Shown here: positions 53,779-64,000 of the stretch, piece by piece
Layout: each line of letters begins with the position of its first letter
How positions within the stretch are numbered: the first letter of the stretch is position 1
Source of the DNA: Sacculina carcini
Taxonomy: Eukaryota; Arthropoda; Thecostraca; Sacculinidae
Direction: 5' to 3'
NCBI GenBank assembly: GCA_916048095.2
Contig: OU696574.1
Coordinates: 4,031,001-4,095,000, forward strand
Length of the DNA stretch: 64,000 nucleotides
Made by a program: the position numbers and the translations under genes
Notes under the pieces: model-generated
Database searches by the model: none
Seen by the model: the letters and a program-made list of their open reading frames with translations, nothing else
Told to the model about the DNA's origin: nothing

Positions 53779-54008
53779 GTAATGTTTTATGTGTGAGGAT
53801 ATATAGTGTCCTAGCGCCACCTTTGTTATTATACGTTCGGTTGTATTCTTCTCAAGAGATGGCGCTATGGCATGGTTATTGTATGTTGGGAATGGGCGTG
53901 TGCGACCTTGAGGGTTTGGCGGGCGGACTGCTGGGTGAGTCGTGTGTGTATGTGGATGTGAAATAGAGACTTGTGTTAAGCTGGTGTTTGGCGTCGGAGA
54001 ACAGTACA

Positions 54009-54370
54009 ATTTCGTTCTTTTTTCGTTCTTAAAATTCTCCTCAAATATCTGACAAACTAGGGACAACCTAGCAAGCTAATAAAATATTATATTTCAGCTG
54101 CATTGAATAACCTGAAAAAATACTTTTTGCAGAGATGTGTTTGAACAATAATAAAAATACATACTATTTAGTAATTCCACACTGTTGAAGTGAACATGGT
54201 ATGATTGCCTCTTATAAAATTGGCTGTTGGACCCGCTTCTTTGTTAACAAATGTCATGTGATTCAATCTTAACGACCGCTCCATTCCACAACAATGGAAA
54301 ACAATGAACATTTATATACATGATAAAATTAATGTAGGCATCAAATCAATAAACGGGTAATAAATGGTGG
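54009..54370. other. Interior of the hAT-like element, no gene
   Basis: AT-rich sequence between Gypsy element D and the solo LTR; nothing recognisable. Ends with GTGG, the left target duplication of the solo LTR. Confidence 0.4.
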
Positions 54371-55314
54371 TGTAGGCACCATTCGTTCCTTGTAAATATT
54401 AATGTGTTATATTCTTGTATTTAGGCGCACACTTTTATTACATACATACATGCTACGTTATTCGTTACACTGTCGTATAAATTTGATGAAAAATGTTGTA
54501 GCACGTTATTCCAAACTATTGTCTGCGCAAAACATGTGTAGTGTATTGAACCATGTCCTAGGGAACCACGCATAATTAAAACATAATCTTGTTTTGTTTT
54601 TAATTGTTTTGTATGTATGCATAAGTGACGTTTGTATAGTTTTTGAATTGTGTACGTCCATGTTCGCTTGTTCATATGCATCAACGTGCATGTGTATTTG
54701 CTATTCATGTTTGTTGCCTATTTAGATAAACTGTAATGTATTGTGTATGTGGATGTACGTGTTGCACCCCGGTCCTCTATTCATCTAGTCGCGTGCTTTG
54801 CGCAAAAGCACAACCGTTTTGACCACTATCAGCTCGAGTTTATGTGGTTGTCGGACACACTTCCGGCGCGCTCCGACAACGGCATGAATCATCGGGCTAT
54901 ATAAGGGGGCGCAGAATGTTGAGTGAACTCATTGTTCCTGCGCACTCGCCACTCTCTCCAGCAACACTGCAAGCACACCTCCAGCTGCTCATCTGCAATA
55001 CTCGCCTTGTGTTTAATGTTATTTCGCCGTGCTGTTTTACAAGTCTACGCTGTACTTGCTAATACACTGGAAAAACCCAACTGCTTTTTCTGCATTGTAA
55101 CTTACCCTCGCATCTCTTCACGCCTATTTAAAGGCGCACTCGTTTAGCGATTACCCCTCATAGGCACCTTTATAAAGGCCAATTTTGTCAACGAATTCCG
55201 CAATTTTACGCCTTGCTAAAGGCGACTAATCAGTGAATTCTTGCGCAATCGCGGTGGCCGTGTGCAACACTCCGTGCAGTGGGTTATCCACGCCGGTTGC
55301 CATGGCTACCAACA
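54371..55314 (+). repeat. Solo LTR of family C
   Basis: 944 bp, colinear with the LTRs of element C but with scattered differences; same ends (TGTAGG...CAACA) and core promoter (TATATAAG at about 54,898). The 4-bp duplication GTGG on both sides shows LTR-LTR recombination of an older insertion. Confidence 0.9.
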
Positions 55315-55318
55315 GTGG

Positions 55319-55620
55319 AAAGTTTTCTCCTTTGTCCACGTTTGTGCAACTCTCTTCGCTCCCATGTTATCTCCTCCACATCCTTATCTTCGTTTTCCTC
55401 TTCTCTGCACAATCATTTATTTGATACATCTTTTGATCATGACTCTCACTCCTTACGATCACTGTGTGCGTGTGTTCGTGTGGGTGTATGTTGTCTGCAT
55501 GCTTGTTTTCCCTAAGCGACCTGTTTTACCTATTTGTTTTTATTTTTGCTCCAAGATTTGTCTTTTCACGCGTGCTATAATGTGCGCTATACAAATAAAT
55601 GTCAATGAATGAATGTGATA
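55319..55620 (+). mobile_element. SINE-like tail sequence
   Basis: Pyrimidine-rich stretch ending GCGCTATACAAATAAATGT followed by (GAAT)n, a 3' end typical of small non-LTR elements in invertebrates. Internal promoter boxes not identified. Confidence 0.4.
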
Positions 55621-55653
55621 CTCCAAACAGCAATGATTAATGAGCTTCCAAGA

Positions 55654-55973
55654 CAATGGCGCGCCAAGGAGGGGGGGGGGGGGGGACTGGAGCTCCCCAA
55701 AAATATACTTATTCCCCCTTAGCCCCCCAAAAATCATAATCATGGACATTGAAATTTCTTACCACTGTAAATGAAGTCCGGTCATTTTGGTTCAAATTCG
55801 AGGAATCAATCAGTGTGTCAACCAGTCCCTTATTACATCATGTAGTCAGCGTTCGAGTGTAGCTGTTCATGCTTCACCAAGCCCCCTCAACTTTTTCCTT
55901 AGCCCCCATAACGTTTTCTTATCCCTCTCAGCCCCCCCCCCCCCCCATCGGAAAAATCCTGGCGCCGCCACTG
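55654..55973. mobile_element. 320-bp hAT-like fold-back element
   Basis: Ends CAATGGCGCGCCAAGGAGGG and CCTGGCGCCGCCACTG with long G and C runs just inside; flanking 8-mers TTCCAAGA and TTCCTAGA (7/8). No ORF. Confidence 0.75.
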
Positions 55974-56681
55974 TTCCTAGAAGTGCACTGGCAGAATTTC
56001 ATCCAGGGCCTGACTATCTTGTTCAGCCAGATCCCTGGAACGTGTCGTTGACTTGCATGCACCTTCACGATGTTCTTTTCTATATATTCAAATTAACAAA
56101 TATACAAGAAAAAAAGCAATGCTCGTTCACGATAAAAAGGCCAAACAAAGGCCAAAGTATGTTTCGAAAATATCTTTTTGATCTATCCTTCGACCCCACC
56201 ACTCACTCCTTGACTCCTTTCGCCTCCCTCTGATCTCTCTTTTATGTTCCTTTTATGTAGTTATTTGTTTGATTCTGCGTCTGCGTCATGTATATAGTTG
56301 CACTTGTCCGGGAAGCCTGTGACTGTGTATATTCCGCGTGCATGCATTTTGCTCCCTTGTTTTAATGTATTTACGCTGCGCTCTTCTACGTCCTTGTTTG
56401 TGTCCTACTGTTGTTCTGCTCCTCTGTTTCTCCTTGATTTAATCCGCGTTTTGTTGTGTCGTTTTGTGATCGAGCTCTTATTATCGTATTATCCCATGCT
56501 CGCATTGCCAGTATATATTTCATGTTTTCCTGCATCGGTACTCGTCTGCGCGCCTATGATGATGGGCGCTATACCAAAAACACTTTTGTTGTTGTTGTTG
56601 TTGATAAACAGAATTTCCACTAGGTCAACGTCGTCCGAAAAAGGCCAAATTGGCCTTAAAAGGCCAAACATGGCAGCCCTG
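55974..56681. other. Right part of the hAT-like element, with a second SINE-like tail
   Basis: GGCCAAAC-rich segment at 56,138-56,156; a tail-like GGGCGCTATACCAAAAACAC followed by (TTG)n at 56,563-56,600; right terminus at 56,681. Confidence 0.4.
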
Positions 56682-56689
56682 CATTATAC

Positions 56690-58322
56690 TATGATATTAG
56701 TGCTCAGAAAAATATATCGATTATCTTGTTCTTTATTGCAAGCTCAAGTCTAAGTAACCGGTATTATCAACCATAGTAAGCAACAATACCATTTGCTCAC
56801 CAAAATGTATAATGATATAAAAACACTTGGCAATATGTTAATGTATGTGTAAATATATGCATCGAAGACGAATACGAATGCATTGAGATCTGGTTATTTC
56901 CGTCGTACCGTTGTGGCATTATCTATGTCCCCGTTTTATCTGTCACACCGTTTTGTTGCCTTAAGGCGTGATTTTAATCGTTTGAAGGTACTTATTCAGT
57001 ATCGTTTAGGCCCGTATTTTAGTATATTGACTTGATTGACTGGTATACTTCTGGAATTAAAGTATAATATATGTGTATAAAACTTGTCAGTTGAGGTGAA
57101 TATTTGTTAGCATGATTCTTTCTCACATTGACATGCATTTTTGGGTGGTAAAAAGGAATTCGGAGAGGAAATCCGATATCCGAATTAATAATGTATGTGA
57201 TAGGAGACAGTTCTGTAGTTGTGGATGAGCGAAATACTGGAGTTTGCAGACCAGTTAGATAAATATCCATCGAAAGGCCTATGGGGGAATGAAAAGGATT
57301 GACTTTTTGTGGAAAACAAAAATACTAAAATATATTACAGACAGGCGCGCGTGGGCATCACTGCCCCACGCGCGCCTACAAGACGTCACACTCCAACCGC
57401 ACTACGAACACGACTCCCAACACGCATCCACGCTCACACCGTCACACACAGGAGCACATACACACACACACACACACAGCGCGCGCACAGCCCTCACGTC
57501 CACCGCAACAACCAATCAGCGGCGAGCGAGTGACCAGCTCGCAGCCGCGGGGCATGAACACTTGACAAACACACATTCACACACCGACACAACTATACAC
57601 ACTCGCTCATACACTCTCGCACACAATATACAATTCAACTATACACGATCACACATAGACACACTAACACGTTCACGCACTCACAATCTTTCACACACAC
57701 TCTCTCTCTCTCTCTCTCTCTACCCACGATCACACTACACTTTTTAAACCTTCACATATATCTGCTTACGCGGAAATCTATCGTTCTGTCAATCATGGTG
57801 GAAGGAAAATGTTGATTATCTATAGTTCACACGGAAATTTAATCCCACGGATTTTTTGAAGGATGTGTATAACGCATCTGGTCATAAGGCTTCTAAGCCT
57901 ACACATGCCACGCACGCTCTATGTTGATACTAAGTTAAATTAATATTGGTTACTCACGTTAAATACATGCTGTTTATTCATGTGTGTGCGGTTGAACCAG
58001 TCATCTTGGTCTTCTAAGTCTTTTTCTTTCTCTGCTCCCCGCCTGTTCAATTCGATTCCACGAACTGTTCTATCAGCCACTTCCTATTCCTAATTTCGCT
58101 CGTCTCTTTTCTGATATGTTTTCGAGATATCCTTTGATTCTGCTTCTCATGCCCTTACTCCGTATGTTTGTGTCTCATTTCTTGCTCTTATACTGGCCCC
58201 ATCACACTTCCTCCTAGTTGCAACTTCTTCCAATTGGTCTTACCTGTTTGCATGTGTGAATGTGTAGTTCTATGTATATTCACTCATTTGTTCACGAGTG
58301 TTTTTGTACTTGTATATGTTTA

Positions 58323-58356
<34 letters not shown>

Positions 58357-58481
58357 CGCATTGATTGATTTATTGATGAGTGCCAAATTTGTGCGCCATA
58401 ATATTTGTCTACTATGTGGGAATTTGACGCCAAGTTTATGTGTTTGCGTTGTTGTGATTGGGCAGCAGAAGAGTGGCCATC
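56690..58481. other. 5' flank of SMG7, no gene seen
   Basis: Includes CA-rich and CT microsatellites (57,450-57,720) and a TA run (58,331-58,356). Open frames over CA repeats (57,289-57,747) are not convincing genes. No TATA box near the SMG7 start. Confidence 0.45.
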
Positions 58482-60696
58482 ATGAAGGCAGATCGCGTTG
58501 AGACTGGCTCGGCGGAGGAGCACTTGATGTGAGTCATTGTGTGTCGTCTTCTGTATTGGCACTGTCTAGTGCAGTGGTTCTCAAACATGATCAGTGTTGG
58601 CACAATTTTCCAATCACCAGTCAGTTCTCGCACCACCTGGCTGCTTGTATTTGTATTTGGGCATAACTATTTGTCCGCAAATATGTGGCTCTTCCAAAAT
58701 GTGGTCGAATTGAAACAATTTTGATTGTAAGATAACATGGGAAAAGTATAGTCTAACACATGTTTAAATACATTAAAACACGTGAAATAAAACATTGTAA
58801 TTTATTGTACATATAATTTTTTTTGACAATAAAATGGTGCGCAGATTGGAACGAAAATTTTAATATGCTTCATAACTATATGAAAAAGATAAAATACAAA
58901 CGACGTAATAACAAAACCTTTCATTCAATGTTCATTTTTCTATTCAATACTTATCTTCAAAATATGTACATCTCGCATACTGTTTAAGAGGATTAAGCAA
59001 AACGTGTTTCCGGGAACAATTTAATACAAAACAATTAAAAATTTATAACCATTTACAATTTAAAACAATTGTTTAATTTTTCACAAAAATTCCCGTGCAC
59101 CCTAGCTAACAGGCTTGTACTCCTTAGAATGCGAGCACCTCCGGTAAAATAGCCGCTGGTGTAGTGACAACTGTTCTCATTGAAGATGTCGCTGCTTGCC
59201 ATAACACACTATCTGTTATCAATACTTGAACTCTTGATGCCGTTAGTATCAGCAATAACACACGATACTGCATTGTATGTACGGAAATTCTCTTTATGAT
59301 GTGATGGTAATGATATGATGGAAATATTGGTAATGGTGTCATGGTAATGATATTAATGATGGTAATGATATTAATGATGTGATAATAATGATATTAATTA
59401 TGTTAATGATGCGATAATAATTATATTAATAATGGTAATGATGTGATAATAATGATATTAATTATGGTAATGATGTGATAATAATGATATTGATGATGGT
59501 AATGATGTGATATTAATGATATTAATGATGGTAATGATGTGATAATAATTATATTAATTATGTTAATGATGTGATAATAATGATATTAATGATGGTAATG
59601 ATGTGATAATAATGATATTAATGATGGTAATGATGTGATAATAATGATATTAATGATGGTAATGATGTGATAATAATGCTATTAATGATGGTAATGATGT
59701 GATAATAATGATATTAATGATGGTAATGATGTGATAATAATGATATTAATGATGGTAATGATGTGATAATAATGATATTAATGATGGTAATGATGTGATA
59801 ATAATTATATTAATGATGGTAATGATGTGATAATAATGATATTAATGATGGTAATGATGTGATAATAATTATATTAATGATGGTAATGATGTGATTATAA
59901 TGATATTAATGATGGTAATGATGTGATAATAATGATATTAATGATGGTAATGATGTGACAATAATTATATTAATGATGGTAATGATGTGATAATAATGAT
60001 ATTAATGATGGTAATGATGTGTTAATAATTATATTAATGATGGTAATGATATTAATGATGGTAATTATGTGATAATAATGATATTAATGATGGTAATGAT
60101 ATTAATGATGGTAATGATGTGATGATAATTATATTAATGATGGTAATGATGTGATGATAATTATATTAATGATGGTAATGATGTGTGCACGTGTGTCAGG
60201 CGGTCGTTGGAGTTGAAGGCGCAGTTGTGCGGCTCGGCCGAGGGGGATGGGCCGGCAGTGGAGGAGGGGGCGTGGTCACAGCTGGTCACACACGAGCTGC
60301 GCGCCGCGCTCGAGCGTACACTGCTGCTCAACCTGGAGTACGCGCTCGATCAGCGCGCCGAACAGCAGTTGTGGCAGTGCGGCTTCAAGGCGCCAATCGC
60401 GCGCCTGCAAGCGGCCGTCGCTCGCGCCAAGGTAGCACGTGCTCGCACACACGCGCATACATACATATCGACGTCTATGGTATGACCGAACTGGAGCGTA
60501 ATATGAGTCCAATCATTACGTACAGTTTACATTGAGTATTGTCCGAGGCAAACCAGTTGAAAAAATTGAACACGCACATGAAAACATACGAACACACACA
60601 CACATACACATGCATGTGCACACATACGTCCAGGTGCACACATGCATACTCAAACCTACACACACAAACACACTACGGACACATACACACACACTA

Positions 60697-60781
<85 letters not shown>

Positions 60782-62056
60782 ACACGTGTGTTAATGGTTA
60801 AAAGTTTAAATGTCTAAGTGACAGCTGCTACACGGGAAGAAGCCGAAGCTTATGAACACACAAGTGTGCCCCGTGCAGCTCGCTGCCCCCGAAGACCCAA
60901 CCCTCTCCACGCTATGGCGCCACAAGGACGGAAGAGGTATTAGAGAGGGCCACCTCCCTAGAATGCACGACATAGCACATGATTGATATCTGGTACCATT
61001 TACTGCTGGGTGGACACGGACCTCCCGCTTGTGAGGCGGGTGTGCTACACCACAGAGTCCAATCGTAGTACAAATGTTGTCTGTGCGTAGTTGTCCAGTA
61101 GTTCAATGTTTCGCGCATCGAAATATCGAGTCAGAAAGTGGCAGTGCTTGAAGCCGGGCTCGTGTTCGTGTGGTGTTTGTTGCGCTCGATAGTTGCCGCT
61201 CTAAATTGGGTGCACATCTATATGAGCTGATTGTTCTATCAATCGGAGTTGTATTGTAGGACAATGCGAGCAATTTAAGTTGGTTGATTGTCATTGGTGC
61301 AGTACATGACGGCGTGATTTGGCGACACTATATTATCTTAATAAGTCTGCTGCACGATTGTGTACTCCTTTATTTAGCCTTTTAATTTGATAATTGTATT
61401 TGATTCATCGTTCATTTCTTCTACTTCTTTCTTGATTAGCTCTCATCTTCATGACTAGAAGCTTCACGCGTGTTTTTGGTGGCTAAGAAAGCATACGCTA
61501 CTGCAAATTCAGTTTTGACACCGATTTGTGTATCTCACCGAGTTGTAGTAAGCAGAAAATACTCGCAAACTAGTGAGTCCCGCCTTCCTATTTTCATACA
61601 TTGCAGTTTAAATCATTTCACATTTTTCTGTTGGCTTTGTGTTTTCCGGTAGTTCATTTCACCTGTTGTGTACAAGTTTTCTATTATACTCTCTTTTTGA
61701 CGCCGTCAATTTATATCTTAATAAATTCATATTAAATTAATATCATTAAATCTTATTGAATCACAAAATTCAATATATTCGTTCTTTTCTTTTCTTCAAT
61801 TTAGTAAAATTCAGCCTCCTCAGTCTTGCCGTGTATTTTAGACTTTGAAATTCTGGGATTGATTTTGTTATTTTTTTGCTCTGTCAACATATTTATGTGT
61901 GTTTGTGTTGGTGCATGTACAGAGCGGTAGCGAGCAGCGCCAGGCCGTCACTGCACTCAACACATTGCTAGACTCGGCCCTGGGCTTCTACACGATGCTG
62001 TTGCGACAGCTGGTCCTATTACATCGTCAACAGCTCAACTTGTCAGGCATTGCCAG
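58482..62056 (+). CDS. SMG7: SMG7, N-terminal coding exons (gene continues past window or exon missing)
   Basis: Nonsense-mediated decay factor; with SMG5 it binds phosphorylated UPF1 through a 14-3-3-like EST1 domain and recruits deadenylation. Exons: 58482-58528 (ATG, 15 codons plus 2 nt), 60200-60431, 61923-62056; donors GTGAGT, GTAGCA and GTGTGC; phases 2, 0, 2 agree. Exon 2 encodes LRAALERTLLLNLEYALDQR then AEQQLWQCGFKAPIARLQ, matching the start of the SMG7 EST1 domain (LEYALD..VEQDLW pattern). Exon 3 encodes LNTLLDSALGFYTMLLRQL, the next helix pair. The insert SAEGDGPAVEEGAW in exon 2 is less conserved. The next exon is not found before 64,000. Exon 1 is assigned by phase and a start-codon context, with less certainty than exons 2-3. 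Confidence 0.85.
58573..59105. mobile_element. Probable hAT-like remnant in SMG7 intron 1
   Basis: One classic end, CAGTGGTTCTCAAAC, at 58,573; the interior is AT-rich with GCACCACCTGG-type sequence and a mirrored GTGCACCCT near 59,095. No intact right inverted repeat, so the extent is approximate. Confidence 0.4.
59300..60186 (+). repeat. 32-bp minisatellite in SMG7 intron 1
   Basis: About 27 units of GGTAATGATGTGATAATAAT plus GATATTAATGAT, with a few truncated units. The array runs to within about 13 nt of the exon-2 acceptor (TGTGTGCACGTGTGTCAG, ending 60,199). Confidence 0.9.
60580..60780. repeat. CA/CACG microsatellite in SMG7 intron 2
   Basis: Degenerate CA-rich sequence, four CACG units, then about 60 bp of pure (CA)n (60,717-60,778). 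Open frames on both strands are repeat artefacts. Confidence 0.9.
60840..61130. mobile_element. Possible SINE-like fragment in SMG7 intron 2
   Basis: Contains GACCTCCCGCTTGTGAGGCG and GCTACACCACAGAGTCC, a fold-back resembling the tRNA-related or structural part of invertebrate short elements. No clear tail or duplication. Confidence 0.3.
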
Positions 62057-62084
62057 GTGTGCTGGCGCTTACTGTTCTCTGATT

Positions 62085-63796
62085 ATCTCTACTACTGTAC
62101 TGTTCTGTATCTCTACTACTGTACTGTTCTGTATCTCTACTACTGTACTGTTCTGTATCTATCTCTACTACTGTACTGTTCTGTATCTCTACTACTGTAC
62201 TGTTCTGTATCTCTACTACTGTACTGTTCTGTATCTATTTCTACTACTGTACTGTTCTGTATCTATTTCTACTACTGTACTGTTCTGTATCTATTTCTAC
62301 TACTGTACTGTTCTGTATCTCTACTACTGTACTGTTCTGTATCTCTACTACTGTACTGTTCTGTATCTCTACTACTGTACTGTTCTGTATCTCCACTACT
62401 GCACTGTTCTGTATCTCTACTACTGTACTGTTCTGTATCTATTTCTACTACTGTACTGTTCTGTATCTCTACTACTGTACTGTTCTGTATCTCTACTACT
62501 GTACTGTTCTGTACCTCCACTACTGTACTGTTCTGTATCTATCTCTACTACTGTACTGTTCTGTATCTCTACTACTGTACTGTTCTGTATCTATCTCTAC
62601 TACTGTACTGTTCTGTATCTCTACTACTGTACTGTTCTGTATCTATTTCTACTACTGTACTGTTCTGTATCTATTTCTACTATTGTACTGTTCTGTATCT
62701 ATCTCTACTATTGTACTGTTCTGTATCTATCTCTACTACTGTACTGTTCTGTATCTATCTCTACTATTGTACTGTTCTGTATCTATCTCTACTACTGTAC
62801 TGTTCTGTATCTATTTCTACTACTGTACTGTTCTGTATCTATCTCTACTACTGTACTGTTCTGTATCTATTTCTACTACTGTACTGTTCTGTATCTATCT
62901 CTACTATTGTACTGTTCTGTATCTATTTCTACTACTGTACTGTTCTGTATCTCTACTACTGTATTGCTCTGTATCTCTACTACTGTACTTTTCTGTATCT
63001 CTACTACTGTACTGTTCTGTATCTCTACTACTGTACTGTTCTGTATCTCTACTACTGTACTGTTCTGTATCTCCACTACTGTACTGTTCTGTATCTCTAC
63101 TACTGTATTGTTCTGTATCTCTACTACTGTACTGTTCTGTATCTCCACTACTGTACTGTTCTGTATCTATCTCTACTACTGTACTGTTCTGTATCTATTT
63201 CTACTACTGTACTGTTCTGTATCTATCTCTACTACTGTACTGTTCTGTATGTATCTCTACTACTGTACTGTTCTGTATCTCTACTACTGTACTGTTCTGT
63301 ATCTATCTCTACTACTGTACTGTTCTGTATCTATTTCTACTACTGTACTGTTCTGTATGTATCTCTACTACTGTACTGTTCTGTATTTCTACTACTGTAC
63401 TGTTCTGTATCTATCTCTACTACTGTACTGTTCTGTATGTATCTCTACTACTGTACTGTTCTGTATCTATCTCTACTACTGTACTGTTCTGTATCTATCT
63501 CTACTACTGTACTGTTCTGTATGTATATCTACTACTGTACTGTTCTGTATCTCTACTACTGTACTGTTCTGTATCTATCTCTACTACTGTACTGTTCTGT
63601 ATGTATCTCTACTACTGTACTGCTCTGTATCTATCTCTACTACTGTACTGTTCTGTATCTATCTCTACTACTGTACTGTTCTGTATGTATCTCTACTACT
63701 GTACTGTTCTGTATCTATTTCTACTACTGTACTGTTCTGTATGTATCTCTACTACTGTACTGTTCTGTATGTATCTCTACTACTGTACTGTTCTGT
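62085..63796 (+). repeat. 24/28-bp minisatellite after SMG7 exon 3
   Basis: About 65 units of CTCTACTACTGTACTGTTCT plus GTAT, alternating with a 28-bp form that adds CTAT (and CTCT/TTCT variants). The array starts about 28 nt after the exon-3 donor. Very long open frames (up to 640 codons on +, 90 on -) exist only because the unit lacks stops; they are not genes. Confidence 0.95.
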
Positions 63797-64000
63797 GACA
63801 GCGACTGTTCTCGCTCTGTGACATTTTCATATTATTTCTGCAGCTCTCGCTTTTTGTGATTCTCCAGCGTGATATTGTATGTATGTTTTTGTGTCGCTCC
63901 TGTATTTAGTGGCGGCGTATGTCTGTGTGCCAGTGTGTGAGCGTATGTGTGTGTACACTGGGGCTTGTACTATATTTGCGTAGATTATCGTGTGTATGAC
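63797..64000. other. Intronic or flanking sequence, no exon seen
   Basis: A possible acceptor (TTTCTGCAG, ending 63,842) would continue SMG7 in a frame that stops within six codons, so I do not accept it as an exon. Confidence 0.4.

Larger units (their letters stand above)
49193..54008 (+). mobile_element. LTR retrotransposon D (Ty3/Gypsy), decayed
   Basis: LTRs TGTCCTAGCGCC...GAACAGTACA at 49,193-49,575 and 53,807-54,008 (202 bp; the 5' copy is enlarged by a nested 173-bp element). TTGGCGACGAGGAT, a common Gypsy primer site, follows the 5' LTR. Coding region broken by many stops and frameshifts. Target duplication not preserved. Confidence 0.88.
48835..56681. mobile_element. hAT-like element containing nested insertions
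   Basis: Ends CAGGATTGCCAGG (48,835) and TGGCAGCCCTG (to 56,681) are imperfect inverted repeats. They are flanked by the perfect 8-bp direct repeat CATTATAC (48,827-48,834; 56,682-56,689), the hAT-type duplication length. Subterminal GGCCAAA/TTGGCC stretches occur at both ends. I see no transposase. Most of the 7.8 kb is later insertions: Gypsy element D, a solo LTR and small hAT-like elements, so the original was probably a short non-autonomous element. Confidence 0.7.

Noticed and set aside
57289-57747. 152-codon ORF upstream of SMG7
   Set aside because: Its composition is dominated by His/Thr/Arg from CA-rich and CT repeats; no homology recognised.
61899-63859. ORFs of 640, 600 and 371 codons on the plus strand
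   Set aside because: They are produced by a stop-free 24/28-bp minisatellite; only the first ~45 codons (SMG7 exon 3) are real coding sequence.
63842-63880. Fourth SMG7 exon after TTTCTGCAG
   Set aside because: Continuing in the required phase meets a stop within six codons and the sequence does not resemble the SMG7 domain.

Overview
This is nuclear DNA of an animal, probably an invertebrate; I cannot place the phylum from sequence alone. The evidence is two ordinary spliceosomal-intron genes for animal proteins (a C6orf136/DUF2358 homologue and the 5' part of SMG7), a Polinton/Maverick (adintovirus-type) element, Ty3/Gypsy retrotransposons that include the CsRn1 type, hAT-type TIR elements, and very dense CA/TG microsatellites. 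Layout: (1) 1-16,045 is a Polinton, open at the left edge. Leftward genes are a spliced small gene (6,903-6,223), two paralogous penton-like proteins, a basic core protein and the start of the major capsid protein. Rightward genes are a three-exon protein-primed DNA polymerase B, a genome-packaging ATPase, two conserved small Polinton proteins and a DDE integrase, followed by GTTAGGTTAGG-rich tandem repeats. It carries in-frame stops and frameshifts and is split by about 3.2 kb of unrelated repeats (2,641-5,880), so it is a decaying integrated copy. The adenovirus-like protease usual in these elements is not in view. (2) 16,046-40,345 is a block of AT-rich dispersed/satellite repeats carrying a recurrent hairpin motif (CCCGCCCGTCGTGCGGAA). 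It lies in the opposite orientation to the related block inside the Polinton. Into it have inserted, cleanly and with target-site duplications, three LTR retrotransposons: A (18,765-24,703, CsRn1-like, decayed), B (24,988-29,759, intact gag and pol, equal-length LTRs) and C (32,399-38,468, CsRn1-like, intact gag and pol, equal-length LTRs). It also holds a 0.94-kb insert with 220-bp direct repeats around a strongly stem-loop-forming core. (3) 40,346-48,264 holds an unidentified leftward coding exon and the six-exon leftward C6orf136-like gene (338 codons). (4) 48,835-56,681 is a nested transposon stack bounded by a perfect 8-bp duplication (CATTATAC) and hAT-like ends. Inside are a decayed Gypsy element (D), a solo LTR of family C and several small hAT-like elements. 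(5) 58,482-64,000 is the rightward start of SMG7 (three coding exons), whose introns are filled by a 32-bp and a 24/28-bp minisatellite. C6orf136-like and SMG7 are head to head and would be only about 2.4 kb apart without the nested stack. Points most worth following: the Polinton's intron-split genes, per-gene TATA boxes and internal 43-nt inverted repeats; the T_TTA_AAC-stop frameshift signal shared by A and C; gag start codons lying inside the LTR in B and C; and the stem-loop module at 16,971-17,431.
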